DNA of 64,000 nucleotides from Amoebidium appalachense (Eukaryota > Ichthyosporea): NCBI GenBank assembly GCA_963693365.1, contig CAVNZM010000005.1, positions 5,270,001 through 5,334,000 on the forward strand, in the 5' to 3' direction. The notes under the pieces were generated by a model. It did no database searches. It had not been told where the DNA came from and saw only the letters and a program-made list of their open reading frames with translations. Both the position numbers and the translations under genes were made by a program. Position 1 is the stretch's first letter; the number at the start of each line of letters is the position of its first letter. Shown here piece after piece: positions 1 through 13,010 of the stretch.

Positions 1-128
1 GCTTGCCCGTATCTTAAGTGACACAAAGCAACTTTCAGAGAAGAACCAGGCCGCGAGTCTTTGTGCAACTGCAACAGCAACAACCACGTGCATGCTTTGG
101 GTTGTACGCACCTACACGCGCGCGCGGC

Positions 129-174
129 GTGTGTGTGTGTGTGTGTGCGTTCGTGCGTGCGTGCGTGCGTGCGG

Positions 175-229
<55 letters not shown>

Positions 230-250
230 TGTGTTTATGTGTGTTTGTGC
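129..250. repeat. (GT)n microsatellite
   Basis: Imperfect GT repeat interrupted by a CGTG-rich block and a short G-run. Cys-Val or His-Thr reading frames across it are products of the repeat and not genes. I see nothing else in the first 500 bases. Confidence 0.9.
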
Positions 251-499
251 ATTATGGTACTATCATGGTGTGTGCGTGTGCTTGGCAATGCTTGCTTGTG
301 TGTCCATACGGATCTCGTCCGTGAGTTGCGCTCAGTCTGTGTGTGCACGAGCAACATCTTGTGCACGTACGTCACTTACTGTGTACCCATACCTACGCCC
401 ATTGCATGTGTAAGGTTTTGGACTTCGATAACATCAGAAAGCTAGTAGTAAACAGTGACCCCACCCCATCCTCCCCATATTCTCTTCTTTTTTCCTTTT

Positions 500-515
500 T
501 ATTTTGTTCTTGTTG

Positions 516-552
<37 letters not shown>

Positions 553-747
553 GTAGGGGGCACAGGGGCAATGGCTAGTGCCGGACACTGTAAGCATATA
601 TAGCCCGACCTTTGAAGATGGATACAAAGTCTAAAGCCTGCCAATACCGACATCTGTGTCAATATATATCATAGTGACCAATTTCAGTCGTTGGTGGGTT
701 CGTGGTTGGGTTATTTGGGGCGCTTGGGGGTTTTTTTTTTTTTTTTT

Positions 748-787
<40 letters not shown>

Positions 788-952
788 AGTATGTGGCCAT
801 GGGTGTGTGTGTGTGGGGGGGGGGGGGGGGGGGGACGGGGGGGGGAGGCTCCTTCCCATATGGGTGTGGGTCCCCCCGCCTCCCCCCCCCCCCCCCCCCC
901 CCCCCCCCATAAAACAGTTGGTGGTTCGAATCCCTCACCCCACCCTTCAACT

Positions 953-983
<31 letters not shown>

Positions 984-1154
984 AAATAAAAAAAAAAACA
1001 CACACACACACACAAATGGGACACTCAGTTAACGGTGAAAACAACCAGCGCGGTGAAAGTGGTGTAGCATTAACAATGCATATCCCTCTCACTAGCCGTC
1101 AAAACATTGTCACTCTCAACTCTACCCTTGTTCTGTGCAACATCCCCCCCCCCC

Positions 1155-1186
<32 letters not shown>

Positions 1187-1317
1187 CCCTAGTAGACCCT
1201 CTTATCTTAATTATTGGGGGAAAAAATAGCACTGTTTATCTTAGTATCAAATTATCTTGATCTCAGTCACCCCTTGTATCATACGGGACTGAGCCTTCTT
1301 GCTGCTCCAAGCTTCGA

Positions 1318-1357
<40 letters not shown>

Positions 1358-1380
1358 CCCTCCCCCCCCCCCCCCCCCCT
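500..1380. repeat. Cluster of long G and C homopolymers
   Basis: G-runs of 20-40 bases (about 521-550, 750-786 and 815-834) switch to C-runs on the same strand (about 880-908, 951-980, 1145-1185 and 1322-1379), with short T and A runs at some edges. The apparent poly-Gly and poly-Pro frames are repeat artefacts. Unique sequence between the runs shows no gene. Confidence 0.9.
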
Positions 1381-1739
1381 TCTTCCCAAAAAACCACACA
1401 CACCCCTCCCCTGCTTCATATTTATAATCAATCATTTTGAGTGTACGAGTTTCTTTTCCCTATTACTAGTTTTTATGTACTATCATTCCGATTCTTGGGT
1501 TTTTTCAATGAATTCCCTGGTCCCCGATGATTTCATTCTACATCCACTTTGATAAATTTCGTTATTGTTATGTGCAGATATGTTAACAACTGTTAGGAGT
1601 GCAGTGTCTTAAATCTGTGCCTTTGCTTTGGTTGACATTGTTCATGTGACATAACTGACACTAAAGACCGGCTCCCATCATGTAACAATTAGTGCACCCT
1701 TTGTTTGATCAGATCACATAGAGCTTTTCCAAATTGTCG

Positions 1740-2467
1740 GGACCTCCCCCCCCCCCCCACCACCCCCACCCTCCTCACCCCCCCACCCCCCTCTCCCCCC
1801 CTCCCCGATTAATCACCCACTTCCCCCTTCCTCCTCCTCTTCCCCAGGAACGGCCTTTAAATGTTTAGCTCCCCCTCTTCCCTATAGTTATTCTTCGCTA
1901 CTTCCATGCGCAGTATCTGGTCAATTGTTAGCATCGCTGTGTCTCAGCAGTCCTCCGAAGTCCCACGTGCACCTCCCCCCCCCCTCCCCTCACTCCCCCC
2001 GAGCCTCCCCCCCCCCCCCCCCCCCCCCCCCCGCGCACACACGCACACACACATATTTAACTCCATGCATTAATGCATTAATTATAACAGAGTTAGGTTC
2101 CCTATTTAAGGCTTTCTATCCAAACCTTAATATTAGATTTTAGATTAGATCATGCATACTCCCACGTCCATATTCCGCCAATCTCACTCCAGTTAATCCG
2201 TTATATGCAACGTGCAGTTGAAGCCAGTGTCTTAATTAGGGCCACCCCAACCCCCTACCTCCCCTTCCCCGCCCCACCCCCTCCTCCAACCCTCCCTCGT
2301 CATAGCCCACCCCATGCATTAACAGAGGTGATCTTTGTTTATTGTGAATGAATCAGATGTTAAATGATTACAGTGTTTTAGATCTTTAGCTGTCGGATTC
2401 CCACGTCCATATGTGCCTAAATTAAGTTACAAGTATGTACCTGCACAAGCACCAGTTTCTTAGTAAA

Positions 2468-2517
<50 letters not shown>

Positions 2518-3804
2518 CCGGTCCCCCGTTCCCCAGGAACGCCCTCCATCCACCCCCCCCACCCCCTTTAATTTTTAAAGCCAAACCCATGCATATTAAC
2601 AGAGGTAACTTAACTATCTGAATCGCTTTACAACATTCCATTGCTTTGGATCTCTGTAAACATTCCTCGTCCCCTTTTTCCTGCTGCAGTAAGTTACAAG
2701 TATGCAAACGCACGATTAATTCTAGTAATCCGATCCCTTCTCAAGTTACCTCCCTCCCCCCCCCCCCCTTCCTCCCCCCCCCCCCCCCCCCCCTTCGTTC
2801 CCCAGTAAAGCCCCCCCGCCCCTTCCTCCCCCCCCCCCCCTTCCCCCCTCCCCCCCCCCGTTTGTAGGAACCCCCCCCCACCACCCCCCGTTCCTCAGGA
2901 ACGCCCCCTCCCTAGCCCCCCCCCCCCTCCCCCCCCCCCCCCCCCCCCCCCGTTCCTCAGGAACGTCCCCTCCCCTTCCCCCTCCCATTATAGCCAACCC
3001 CATGCCATTAATAGAGTTAATTAACTTTGCTATTTCAATGATGTTTTATTCCAATCCGATCTTTAGCTATCCCACGTCTCTATGTTCCTAAGTTGAGTTA
3101 TAAATATGTACCTGCACTACTGAGCAATTGTTACCAGTTTCTTAGTAAATACTCCCCCCCCCCCCCCCCCCCCCCCGTTCTTCAGGAAGCCCCCTCCCCT
3201 CCTCCCCCCCCCCCCCCCCCCCCTCCCCCCCGTTCCTCAGGAACGCTCTCTCCCCCCTCCCCTCCTCCCCCCTCCCAAGATAGCCAACCCCATGCCATTG
3301 ATAGAGTCGAATTTGTTATTTCAATGATGTCTTATTCCAATCATTTAGATCTTTAGCTATCCCACGTTCCTATGTAACAGTTCTTAAATTCAGCTACAAG
3401 TACATAAATGCACAGGAGACTGTGAACAGTTTCTCCGTAAATACTCCCCCCTCCCCTCCCCCCCCCCCCCTCCCCCCCCCTCCACCCGTTCCCCAGGAAC
3501 GTGCCCCCCCCCCCCCCCCCCCCCCCTCTCCCACCTCCCACCTCCCATTATAGCCAACCCCATGCCAATAATATAATTAACTTGTTATTTCAATGATGTT
3601 TTAATCCAATCTGATCTTTAGCTATCCCACGTCCCTATGTTCTTACATTCAGCTACAAGTATGTACCTGCACAAGAGATTGTGAACAGTTTCTTCGTAAA
3701 TACTCCCCCCTCCCCCCCCTCCCCCCACCCCCCTCCCTCCCATTTCACAGGAACGCCCCCCTCCCCACCCCCCCCCCCCCCCCCCCCCCCCCGCCCCCCC
3801 TCCC

Positions 3805-3837
<33 letters not shown>

Positions 3838-4960
3838 ACACACACACACCCGGTTCCTCAGGAACGCTCCCCCCCCCCTCCCCCTCCCCCCTCCCATGAT
3901 AGCCAACCCCATACATTCATAGAGTCAGCTTTGTTATTTCAATGATGATTTTTTTGGCAATCATTTAGTTCTTTATCTATCCCACGTCCCTATGTTCTTA
4001 GATTCAGCTACAAGCATGTACCTGCACAAGAAATTGTTACCAGTTTCTTTGTAAATCCTCCCCCGCTCCTCCCCCCCCGTTCCCCAGGAACGCCCCCCCC
4101 CCCCCCCCCCCCTCCCCCCCTCCCCCCCATTCCCCAGGAACACCCCTGCCCCCCCACTCCCCCCCCCCCCCCCCCCCATTATAGCCAACCCCATACATTA
4201 ATAGAGTCAGCTTTGTTATCATGAATGATGTTTTATTCCAACTATTTAGATCTTTACCTATCCCACTCCCCTATGTTCTTAAAATCAGCTACAAGTGTGT
4301 ACCTGCACAAGAAATTGTTACCAGTTTCTTCGTAAATACTCCCCCCCTCCTCCCCTTCCCCCCTCCCCCCTCCCCCCCTTTCCCCAGGAACGCCCCCCAG
4401 CCCCCCCCCCCCCCGCTCCCCAAGAACCCTCCCCCCCCCCCCCTCCCTCCCGTTTCTTAGGAACCCCAGCCCCCCTTCAACCCCTGTCCCCTCCCATTAT
4501 AGGCAACCCGGCGATACATTAATTGAGTCAACTTTGTTATATCCATGATGTTTTACTGAATCCGATCTTTAGCTATCCCACGTCGCTATGTTCTTAAATT
4601 CAGCTACAAGTATGTATTTGCACATGTAAGAAATTGTTACCAGTTTCTTCGTAAATACTCCCCCCCCCCCCCCCCCCCCCCCCCCTTCCTGCCCCCTCCC
4701 ATTATAGCCAACCCCATGCATTAATAAATCAACTTTGTTATTTCAACGATGTTTTATTCCAATCATTTAGATCTTTAGCTATCCCACGTTTACGAAATAT
4801 GTACTCCCCCCCCGCGTTCCCCAGGAACGCCTCCCCCCTTCTGCTCCCCCCTCCCCCCCCCCCTCCCCCTGTTCCTCAGGAAACCCCCCCGCCCTCTCCC
4901 CCCCCCCATATAGAGTAACCAAATGCATTAATAGAGTTAAAGTGTTTACTAAATAGCAGT
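1740..4960. repeat. Satellite-like tandem array with C-tracts and GTTCCYCAGGAAC palindrome
   Basis: About ten diverged units of 200-350 bp. A landmark (TAGCCAACCCCATGC or a close variant) recurs near 2303, 2579, 2991, 3281, 3551, 3900, 4192, 4500, 4704 and 4911. Each unit has a unique part (TTTGTTATTTCAATGATG, then ATCTTTAGCTATCCCACGT, then CAGTTTCTTCGTAAATACT) followed by variable C-runs. Most C-runs contain the 13-bp palindrome GTTCC(C/T)CAGGAAC. Unit length varies mainly through the C-runs. The first units (1740-2340) are the most decayed. No reading frame is shared between units. Confidence 0.88.
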
Positions 4961-5959
<999 letters not shown>

Positions 5960-6017
5960 GCAAAAATTCCCTGACTCATGCTACCAGTGTCAGTGCAAAA
6001 ATTCACCGGTGCAAAAA

Positions 6018-6144
6018 ATCCCTGTGACAGGGGGGGGAGGGGGGGGGGGGGGAGGAGACGGGGGCGGGTTGAGTAGGGCGAGGGAGAACTTAGCAGGTTA
6101 GGGACAGAAGGTGAAAAGCAAAAGAGAGGGGGGGGGGGGGGGGG

Positions 6145-6183
<39 letters not shown>

Positions 6184-6746
6184 AGACAGAAAGGGGGATT
6201 GGGGGACATCTAAAAGAGAGGGGAGTACTAGTACGGGAGGGTGGGTGGGAGGAGAGGCCCCAAAGAGGGGGAACGATAGCTATACCGGCTAAGAGGACAG
6301 TAGGGAAAGATTTGTGAAAGGGAGGGCTATTACATAGTGCGATTGGAGGGGAGAGGGGGAGACTCTGGTGGGTGGGTGCCACCGGGTGGATGGGTGCACG
6401 GGTGGGTGGGTGGGTGGGTGGGTGGGTGAGTGGGTGGGGGGGGGGGGGGGGGGGGGGGGAGAGAGAGAGAGAGGGGGGGGGGGGGGATCCCTCCGGGAGG
6501 CCTAGGGCCGGGGAAGAGAGACCAATAAAGAGAAAGAGGAGATAGTTGGATGAAGGAAGAGAGGGGGACAGTCAGAGAGGGAGAGGGAGGGAAAGAGAGG
6601 GAAATAGGAGGAGGAATGGAAGAGGGGGGGGGGAGGGGGTGACAGAGAGAAAGAGGCAGCTCTGGGGTGGGGTGGGGTTGGGGGGGTTGAGGGGGTTGTG
6701 GGGGGGGGGGGGGGGGGGGGGGAGGGGGGGGGGGGGGGGGGGGGGA
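6018..6746. repeat. Purine-rich G/GA/GGGT simple-sequence block
   Basis: Contains a GA tract (about 6148-6180), a GGGT tract (about 6403-6440) and repeated G-runs up to 6745. The plus strand is almost entirely purine over long stretches. From 6747 to about 7670 the sequence is unique and AT-richer, and I recognise nothing in it. Confidence 0.85.
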
Positions 6747-7667
6747 TTGGGCATGATCATTATCTTCGGAGATCTCAATCACCTTTGTATGTCACGAGGG
6801 CTGGAAACGGCCCGAGTATGATATAGCAACTAAAGGCTTTTATTAGGCTGGGCGTCTCATGGTTACTTACTGAAACTGGGGCTAGGGGCAAAATACGAAA
6901 TAATATCATCATAGAGATTACAGGCTGAAATTAACACTTACAGTGGCACAAATATTGTGCTTACTATGATATAAGATATAGTATAAATTAGGCATGCCAT
7001 CATGCTAGTATTACTTTTACGGGCGAGAACCAGGGTTCCATAGTACACATGAGATTTGCATATACAAAAGCGCATACATGAACAGAAATCTAATCCGGAT
7101 ACCGGATTCTTATATAGTTCTTTTCTAAAATTAGGATAATCCATGATGCGGACAGTCTGTGAAATAATTAATTGCCAAGTAGTGCACGACTCACGAGTCT
7201 AAACAAACTAAAGTTTTAAGGATAAAAATAGAATTAATAATAATAATAATTAGAAAAACGGTATGTTCAAGACTTTGCCAGTAGTAAGATGCCGGCTACG
7301 AAACACAACTCGAAAAACTTTTGAAACGGGAACGAAAGCGACAAAAAAAAAAAAAAGAAAAGAAAAAAAAGAAGATAAAAAATGGAGGGACAAAATGGAA
7401 AACTTTGCTAGCTAAAGGGGACCAACAACTTGAATTTAAAAGGACCAACAGAAAAGTTTATCGTTCCTTGATTAAACTAAATGCCACGTTTTTGAACGTA
7501 TATAATCATGAAACGATTTTTGACATTTTCTGGCAATATTAGGCAAACCGAGAGGGGCATTTGAGTTCATATTCATGGTAAGGCCCGGGGGATGCAAAAG
7601 CCTAGATACATGATGTATAGTTGTTATACCGTGGAGAAGGCGGAGAGGGGGGGCGGAGGGAGGGGAT

Positions 7668-7670
<3 letters not shown>

Positions 7671-7738
<68 letters not shown>
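7671..7738. repeat. (GA)34 microsatellite downstream of the T-box gene
   Basis: A perfect GA repeat 29 bases beyond the T-box stop codon. On the coding strand it is (CT)n, so it probably lies in the 3' untranslated or flanking region. Confidence 0.9.
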
Positions 7739-7741
<3 letters not shown>

Positions 7742-7766
7742 AGAGAGAGGGGGGGGGGGGGAAGGG

Positions 7767-8240
7767 TTAAAAACCCCCAACATCTGTCCATTTGAAGCTC
7801 CTTCCGCCAAATTTCGATCCTCGCTGAAGGAGATTCAACTTTCGAAACACCCCCGCAGGCCGAGGCTGGGGTGGAATCTCCGTCTTGATCGTATTAGCCA
7901 TATTTGGCACGGGGTTTGCAGTCGCAGGGAATGATTGGTCAATTTTCTCTGCCCCCTTGATGCGCGCCATGGGGTTGTATTTGATTTTCAACTCCTTTAC
8001 CTGTGATAACAAACTCGACTTAGCACCGTAAGGTTTAGGCAGGCCGGGAAAAAAAAAAAGATCACCCAATGACCTCCTTTGCCTCCTCGGAGTCCCTCCC
8101 CCCCCCTCCCCCCTCCCCCCCCCCCCCCCCCCCCTGCACCCCCGTTCTTCCATTGTGGGATAAAGTGACACGAATCCGCACTGTGAATGATATTGGGGGT
8201 GCATGAGCATCATCAAGGCACTAAACGGCACACACACACA

Positions 8241-8295
<55 letters not shown>

Positions 8296-8535
8296 CTTTT
8301 ACAGTCATCCCCACTGCAACACAAACCCCCTGATTGCCCAAGTCATGATAACTTTACATGCAGACGGAAGCCATGTTTGTGCCAGGTTAAAGTCCTTACG
8401 TACCATGGTGTTTTAGGGTGCTAAGATGGGTCTGAGATGCCGTGGGCCGGAGGGGGAAGGAGGAGGAGAGGGGGAGGGGGGAGAGAGAAGGGGAGGGCGG
8501 GTGAGTGGTTTTTTCTTTTTTTTTTTTTTTCTTCT

Positions 8536-8566
<31 letters not shown>

Positions 8567-9321
8567 GGGAGGGGGGATCGAGTGAAAGGGAGAGATAGAG
8601 AAAAAAAGAAATGAGGGCCTTCCATGTCCATGCCGGGAGGGGGAGAGGGGAGGGGAGGGGGAGGGGTGGCGCCAGGAGGGGGGAAGGGGGGGACGGGGGG
8701 GAGTGGGGGGGGTGGGGGAAGAGAGGGTAAGCCATTACCCTGTCGTTGTGGTAGGCAGTTATGGCCACAAAGGTGCATAGAGTCAACTCAAAGACCATGG
8801 GGTGGGGGTTCAACGTTACAACCCCCCCAATTGACAATTCAGTCACTTCCACAATGGTGAGCACGGGTGTATAGCGGTGCAGAGTCGTGACGGGGATGGC
8901 GCTGTTCAGTGCTGGGCCATCGTCGACATTCGAGATTTTAAGTTGCGGAAATTTGAGATTGTCAGGGTCGAGGAGCTCTTTTCCGGTAAAAATGGGTGAC
9001 GATTTGCCGTTTGAGTGGCAATATACGCGCGGGCCGGCCGCTTGGTCCCTGTTTTCCGAATCTGCCGTCGACGGGGAAGTGCCTGGGGGAGAAAATTTTG
9101 AGTGACGGTCAGTGGGGGCTAACATAATGTGTAGCATCAGTGCGAAGACTGAGGCCCACACTGCATTGACATGGTGGTGACTGCATGTTAGTGGGTGGGT
9201 GGGGAAGTTTTTCGTTTTTCAAGTCTTCCTTCCGTTTATCTTTGCTAATCCCCCCTCCCCCTCCTCTCCCCCTTTTCCTCCAATCCCCCCCCCCCCCCCC
9301 CCCCCCTTATCCATCAAGAAA

Positions 9322-9354
<33 letters not shown>

Positions 9355-9674
9355 GGGCCAGGGAGGAGGCGGGGGCGGGGAGGGAGGTTACAAAGCAGCT
9401 CAGTGCCGGCGCGGCGTTTTACTTAATCACTTGGGGAAACTATGTGCCGTATATGAGGCTTAACAAACAGCACTATGAAAGCATCAAAAGGGACAACAAA
9501 CTGGCTTGTGCAGACTGATTTCTTAGGGTCCCGGAGGAGATCTGTGCATGAGATCTTGGTGATGGCCGTGCCCGTTTCACGTGTTTTTTTTCTTTTTTTT
9601 TTTTCTTTTTTTTCTTCTTTTTCCCCCCCCCTTTTTTCCCCCCTCCCCATGATGGGAGGGCGAATTGCCAAACT

Positions 9675-9710
<36 letters not shown>

Positions 9711-10848
9711 CTTACCAAATTTCATACGCTTGGCTGCTCTCTTCCTCACCGTTGCATTGTTAGAGACCGCCCATGTATTACAAAACTTATCCCACACCCA
9801 TTTGCACCCACCATCCTCCAAACGGATTTCGACCCACACCATGTATCTCTTATCGGGGTCGATCCCAGACAGAATTTCAAGTTCCACCGTAGGAAACAGC
9901 TGCCGCCCCTTGCGGCTCACTACCATCTCGTTGGTGTGCCGGTAGAGTGAACCCCACAACGCTGCATTTTGGACGGAAATTGTCGCCCCCGAACCGTTTT
10001 TATCGGATACCGTGCTCAAATTTTCCGAGTATAGGGGGGTTTTTGACCCCACGGACAGTAGTTCCGTAGAGTCTGACTGAGAAATCTCCATGGTGGGACT
10101 AGGTTTGGAGGGCAGAATTAACTTGAATGATCCGGTTGTGCCCTGTGCCTGATGCAGAAGTAGCGGTTTCGATTGGGTTGCCGTTCTTTTCGATTGAAAT
10201 TTCGCTGGTTTGTAGGATTTTGGCCTTGACGACGGCGTGAATACGACGGTTACGGGGTTAACTCCAGCCGGGGACTCCGTGGCGTGACGGCTCTCTGCTG
10301 ACACATCCACAGTGCTTGTACTCTCCAGAGAGTAGAAGCTGTATGTGTGTGTGTGTACATGTGCATGTGTATGTGTGTGTGTGTGTGTGTGTGTTTGGGG
10401 GGGGGGGGGGGGGGGGGGGGGGGGAGGAGGGGGGAGAGGAGGCAGGGGAAGCGGGGGGGGGGGGGGGGGGGGGGGGAGGGGGGGGTATGTGTGGGTGTGC
10501 GCAAGTAATGTGGACGTAAGAGATGCGCTGAGTGTGAGTCGTACTTTCGTACATACGTGTGTTTCTGGCGCTAGAGGAGGGAGAGCGTGGGGGTGGGGGT
10601 GGGGTGGGGGGAGGGGTGGGGGGGGGGGAGATTGCATCAAATATGATGATTAAGTAGTCTTGTGTATGTGTGTGTGTGTGGGGGGGCGAGGGCCCGTTCT
10701 GTGATTTTTTTTGGGGGGTCTGAGGACTTTCTAGTTATGACTATCACGTAGTCTAACATTCTCAAAGAACACGGTACTGGTGAACTAAAAATCAAACTAT
10801 TGAATACCGTAAATGGAGGGGGGAGGGGGGAAGGGGGGAAGGGGAAAA

Positions 10849-10897
<49 letters not shown>

Positions 10898-11145
10898 CGC
10901 AGCAGCTTGTTGCTTTGTGACAGTGCAGGGTGATTGAGTAAAGAGTGGGGCCTGAGTTTGCCTACTACTATAGGCTATGTAGTAGTGACCGCCAGCAGAA
11001 TTGTGTATGTCAGGCAGGTGAGTATTTGCATGACACTCACTGTGATACGTGCAAGTTGAGCGCGCGAGTGTGTGCTGTAACTCTGTATGGTATACACACC
11101 GCACGCGGCCAATGTGGGTCCCCCCCCCCCCCCTCCCCCCCCCTC

Positions 11146-11177
<32 letters not shown>

Positions 11178-12875
11178 CCCCCTCTCTCTTACTTTTTCAG
11201 CTTTCTTTTTCAGTTTGTTCCCTATGATTCCTACGCTACTAGTAATAATTTGCGAGTGAGGGGAGGGTGAGGGTGAGGGGAGAGGGGAGAGGGGGAGGGA
11301 GAGAGCAAACCTGGTTGGAGACAAAAGAGAGTCATTGGTGTTGCACTCATTGAGGCTCCTAGTCCGCTGATTGACATCGGACTCCGCATTAGCCTTATTT
11401 AGGTAATAATCATACCAGGGGCCTTGTGATTGGCCCAGGTTGATGGCGGAATCTTGCCGCACCCACTGCACCCACGGAACCCCATTGTTGATTGAATGAA
11501 GTCTGCGCCGGCAGGATTGCGATTGGCTGGCTGTTGGTAGCCGAGGTGGTCCTGACGTTTGATTGGACAGCTGGCTCCGTGCTCCAACGAACTTGCGGCA
11601 TGTCGGGCTGCTCGCGTCATATATATAGTTATTAGTGATTAGTGGCTGAGCACTACTTGCGGAATGGGAACACATATTGGTTGCACCGTCATTTTTCGGG
11701 CTTCAAGTTTGATAAAATTCTTACGTTTTCTTGAAGTTTTGGGGTTTTCGGTGTTGGAGGGGGTGGGATCGGGACAGGTGGGGAGTAGGGCTGGCATTGG
11801 GGTGGGTGGCAGGTTTTTGTTCTATTCTTTTTCTTTGTCGTTTTTTTTTCTTCCTTCCTTCCTTTCTTTTTTTTTTTCTTCCCCTTAATTTCTTTCCAGG
11901 CTTTCTTTCTTTCTTTCTTTCTTTCCTTTTCTCGCTTTTTTTTCTTTTTCTTTTTCTTTTTTCTTTTCTTGTTTCTTTCTTTCTTTCTTTTCTTTTTTTT
12001 TTTTTTTGTGTGTGTGGTGGTGGTGGTGGTGGTGGTGGTGGTGGTGGTGGTGGTGGTGGTTGTGGTTGTGGTGGTGGTGGTGGTGGTGGTGGTGGGGGGG
12101 GGGGGGGGGGGGGGGGGGGGGAGGGGGGAAGGGAGAGTGGTTTGGGGGGGGGGGGGGGGGGGGAGGGGGAGGGAGGGAGCCAGGTGTATCGCCGGAGTCA
12201 AGCCAGTTTAACGCAAACACAACTGAAATCGGAAAACTTTTTTTTCCGGTGCGAATTAGTTGAACAGTTGCAAGGGAGGGGCCAATTGCATTGATTGTCC
12301 GACCGAGTTCGATTCTAGTGGCCCAGACTCACCTCACAATACAATCTGTCGGTCTCCTTGCTCATATGCTGCATTCCCTCACCCCACGTTAAACTTTCTG
12401 GCCCTCCCCGCGAGCTCAAGGATCCCACCGGAGACTCGAGGTCTTCCTCAGACAACACCACCAAATCTGTAGTGATATCGCCCAAAGTGCCGTACTCGAT
12501 GAGCGATTCAGGGTCGGTTGCTATCCCATCGTCAATATCCCTGCTGAGGTCAAACTTCAAGTCTTGAAACAAAAGATCGTTGAAGCTCAGAAGCTCGTCG
12601 AGTTCGCGGAGACGTTCATGCTCTTCACTTGTGCCGGCGGCGAAGTGATTGACGGCGTGGGTTTCCGTGCCGGAGCCAGTCGTGAAATCCGGCGAGAGAA
12701 TATTATCTGGTTGGTGGCCAAAGGGTTGGCATAAAACGCCGTATGTAAAGTCAACCATACACGGCGCTATGGTTTCGCACGATTCATTTTCAGAGTTGTC
12801 CGCTACCTCGAAGTCAGTATTGCTCCCGTACCCGTAGAGGGTGGGCGTGGTGTTAAGCAACACCATGTCCGCCAT
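7767..12875 (-). CDS. T-box family transcription factor, five exons, complete
   Basis: Predicted sequence-specific nuclear transcription factor of 692 aa. Exons on the minus strand are 12875-12333, 11645-11311, 10338-9716, 9082-8739 and 8000-7767. All introns are GT..AG, phases match (0, 2, 1, 0), and the total is 2079 nt including a TAA stop. The T-box lies at about residues 418-635. It opens with LWGSLYRHTNEMVV..GRQLFP (family: LW..F...TNEMIVT..GRRMFP), then W(V/D)KF, and closes with FVAITAYHNDR joined to VKELKIKYNPMA (Brachyury-type: FIAVTAYQN...LKIKYNPFA). The 417-residue N-terminus is acidic and Ser/Thr-rich. The domain is somewhat longer than the usual 180-190 aa because of an Asn/Asp/Ser-rich stretch at the exon 3/4 junction. 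The tail after the T-box is short, about 55 aa. The ATG at 12875 is preferred over an upstream one at 12980, which lies too close to the TATA box. Orthology to a named T-box class is not clear. Confidence 0.93.
12016..12093. repeat. (GTG)n trinucleotide repeat in T-box intron 1
   Basis: A GTG repeat with one TTG/GTT interruption, followed by two G-runs. It sits inside intron 1 (11646-12332) and reads (CAC)n on the coding strand. The intron also carries a long T/C-rich tract (plus 11840-12008), which is a purine tract on the coding strand. Confidence 0.9.
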
Positions 12876-13000
12876 GGTTGATGATGAGTGGTGGTACTGT
12901 GCGTGTACGACCGGGTGAAGTTCACAGTCGAGAGAACTCGCAATGCAACGGTTAAAAATAAAAGAGGTCAACAAGTTCACAAAACTACGCTCAGTGAATA

Positions 13001-13010
13001 CTATATATAA
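13001..13010 (-). promoter_or_regulatory. TATA box of the T-box gene
   Basis: CTATATATAA on the plus strand reads TTATATATAG on the coding strand, about 130 bases upstream of the chosen ATG. A start site 25-30 bases downstream would fall near 12972 and leave a 5' leader of about 100 bases. Inferred from position and sequence only. Confidence 0.5.

Noticed and set aside
18-445. Overlapping Cys/Val-rich reading frames at the left end
   Set aside because: They are translations of the (GT)n repeat. The same kind of frame appears at every GT, GA, G-run or C-run in the window.
915-935. GGTTCGAATCCC, a tRNA B-box-like word
   Set aside because: The 40-50 bases upstream, where the A box and anticodon arm should be, are a C-run, and no acceptor stem can be drawn.
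6403-6440. GGGTGGGTGGGT tract as an internal telomere
   Set aside because: The unit does not match a known telomere repeat and is one of many G-rich simple sequences here.
12876-12980. Upstream in-frame ATG for the T-box gene at 12980
   Set aside because: It lies about 20 bases from the TATA box, before any likely transcription start.
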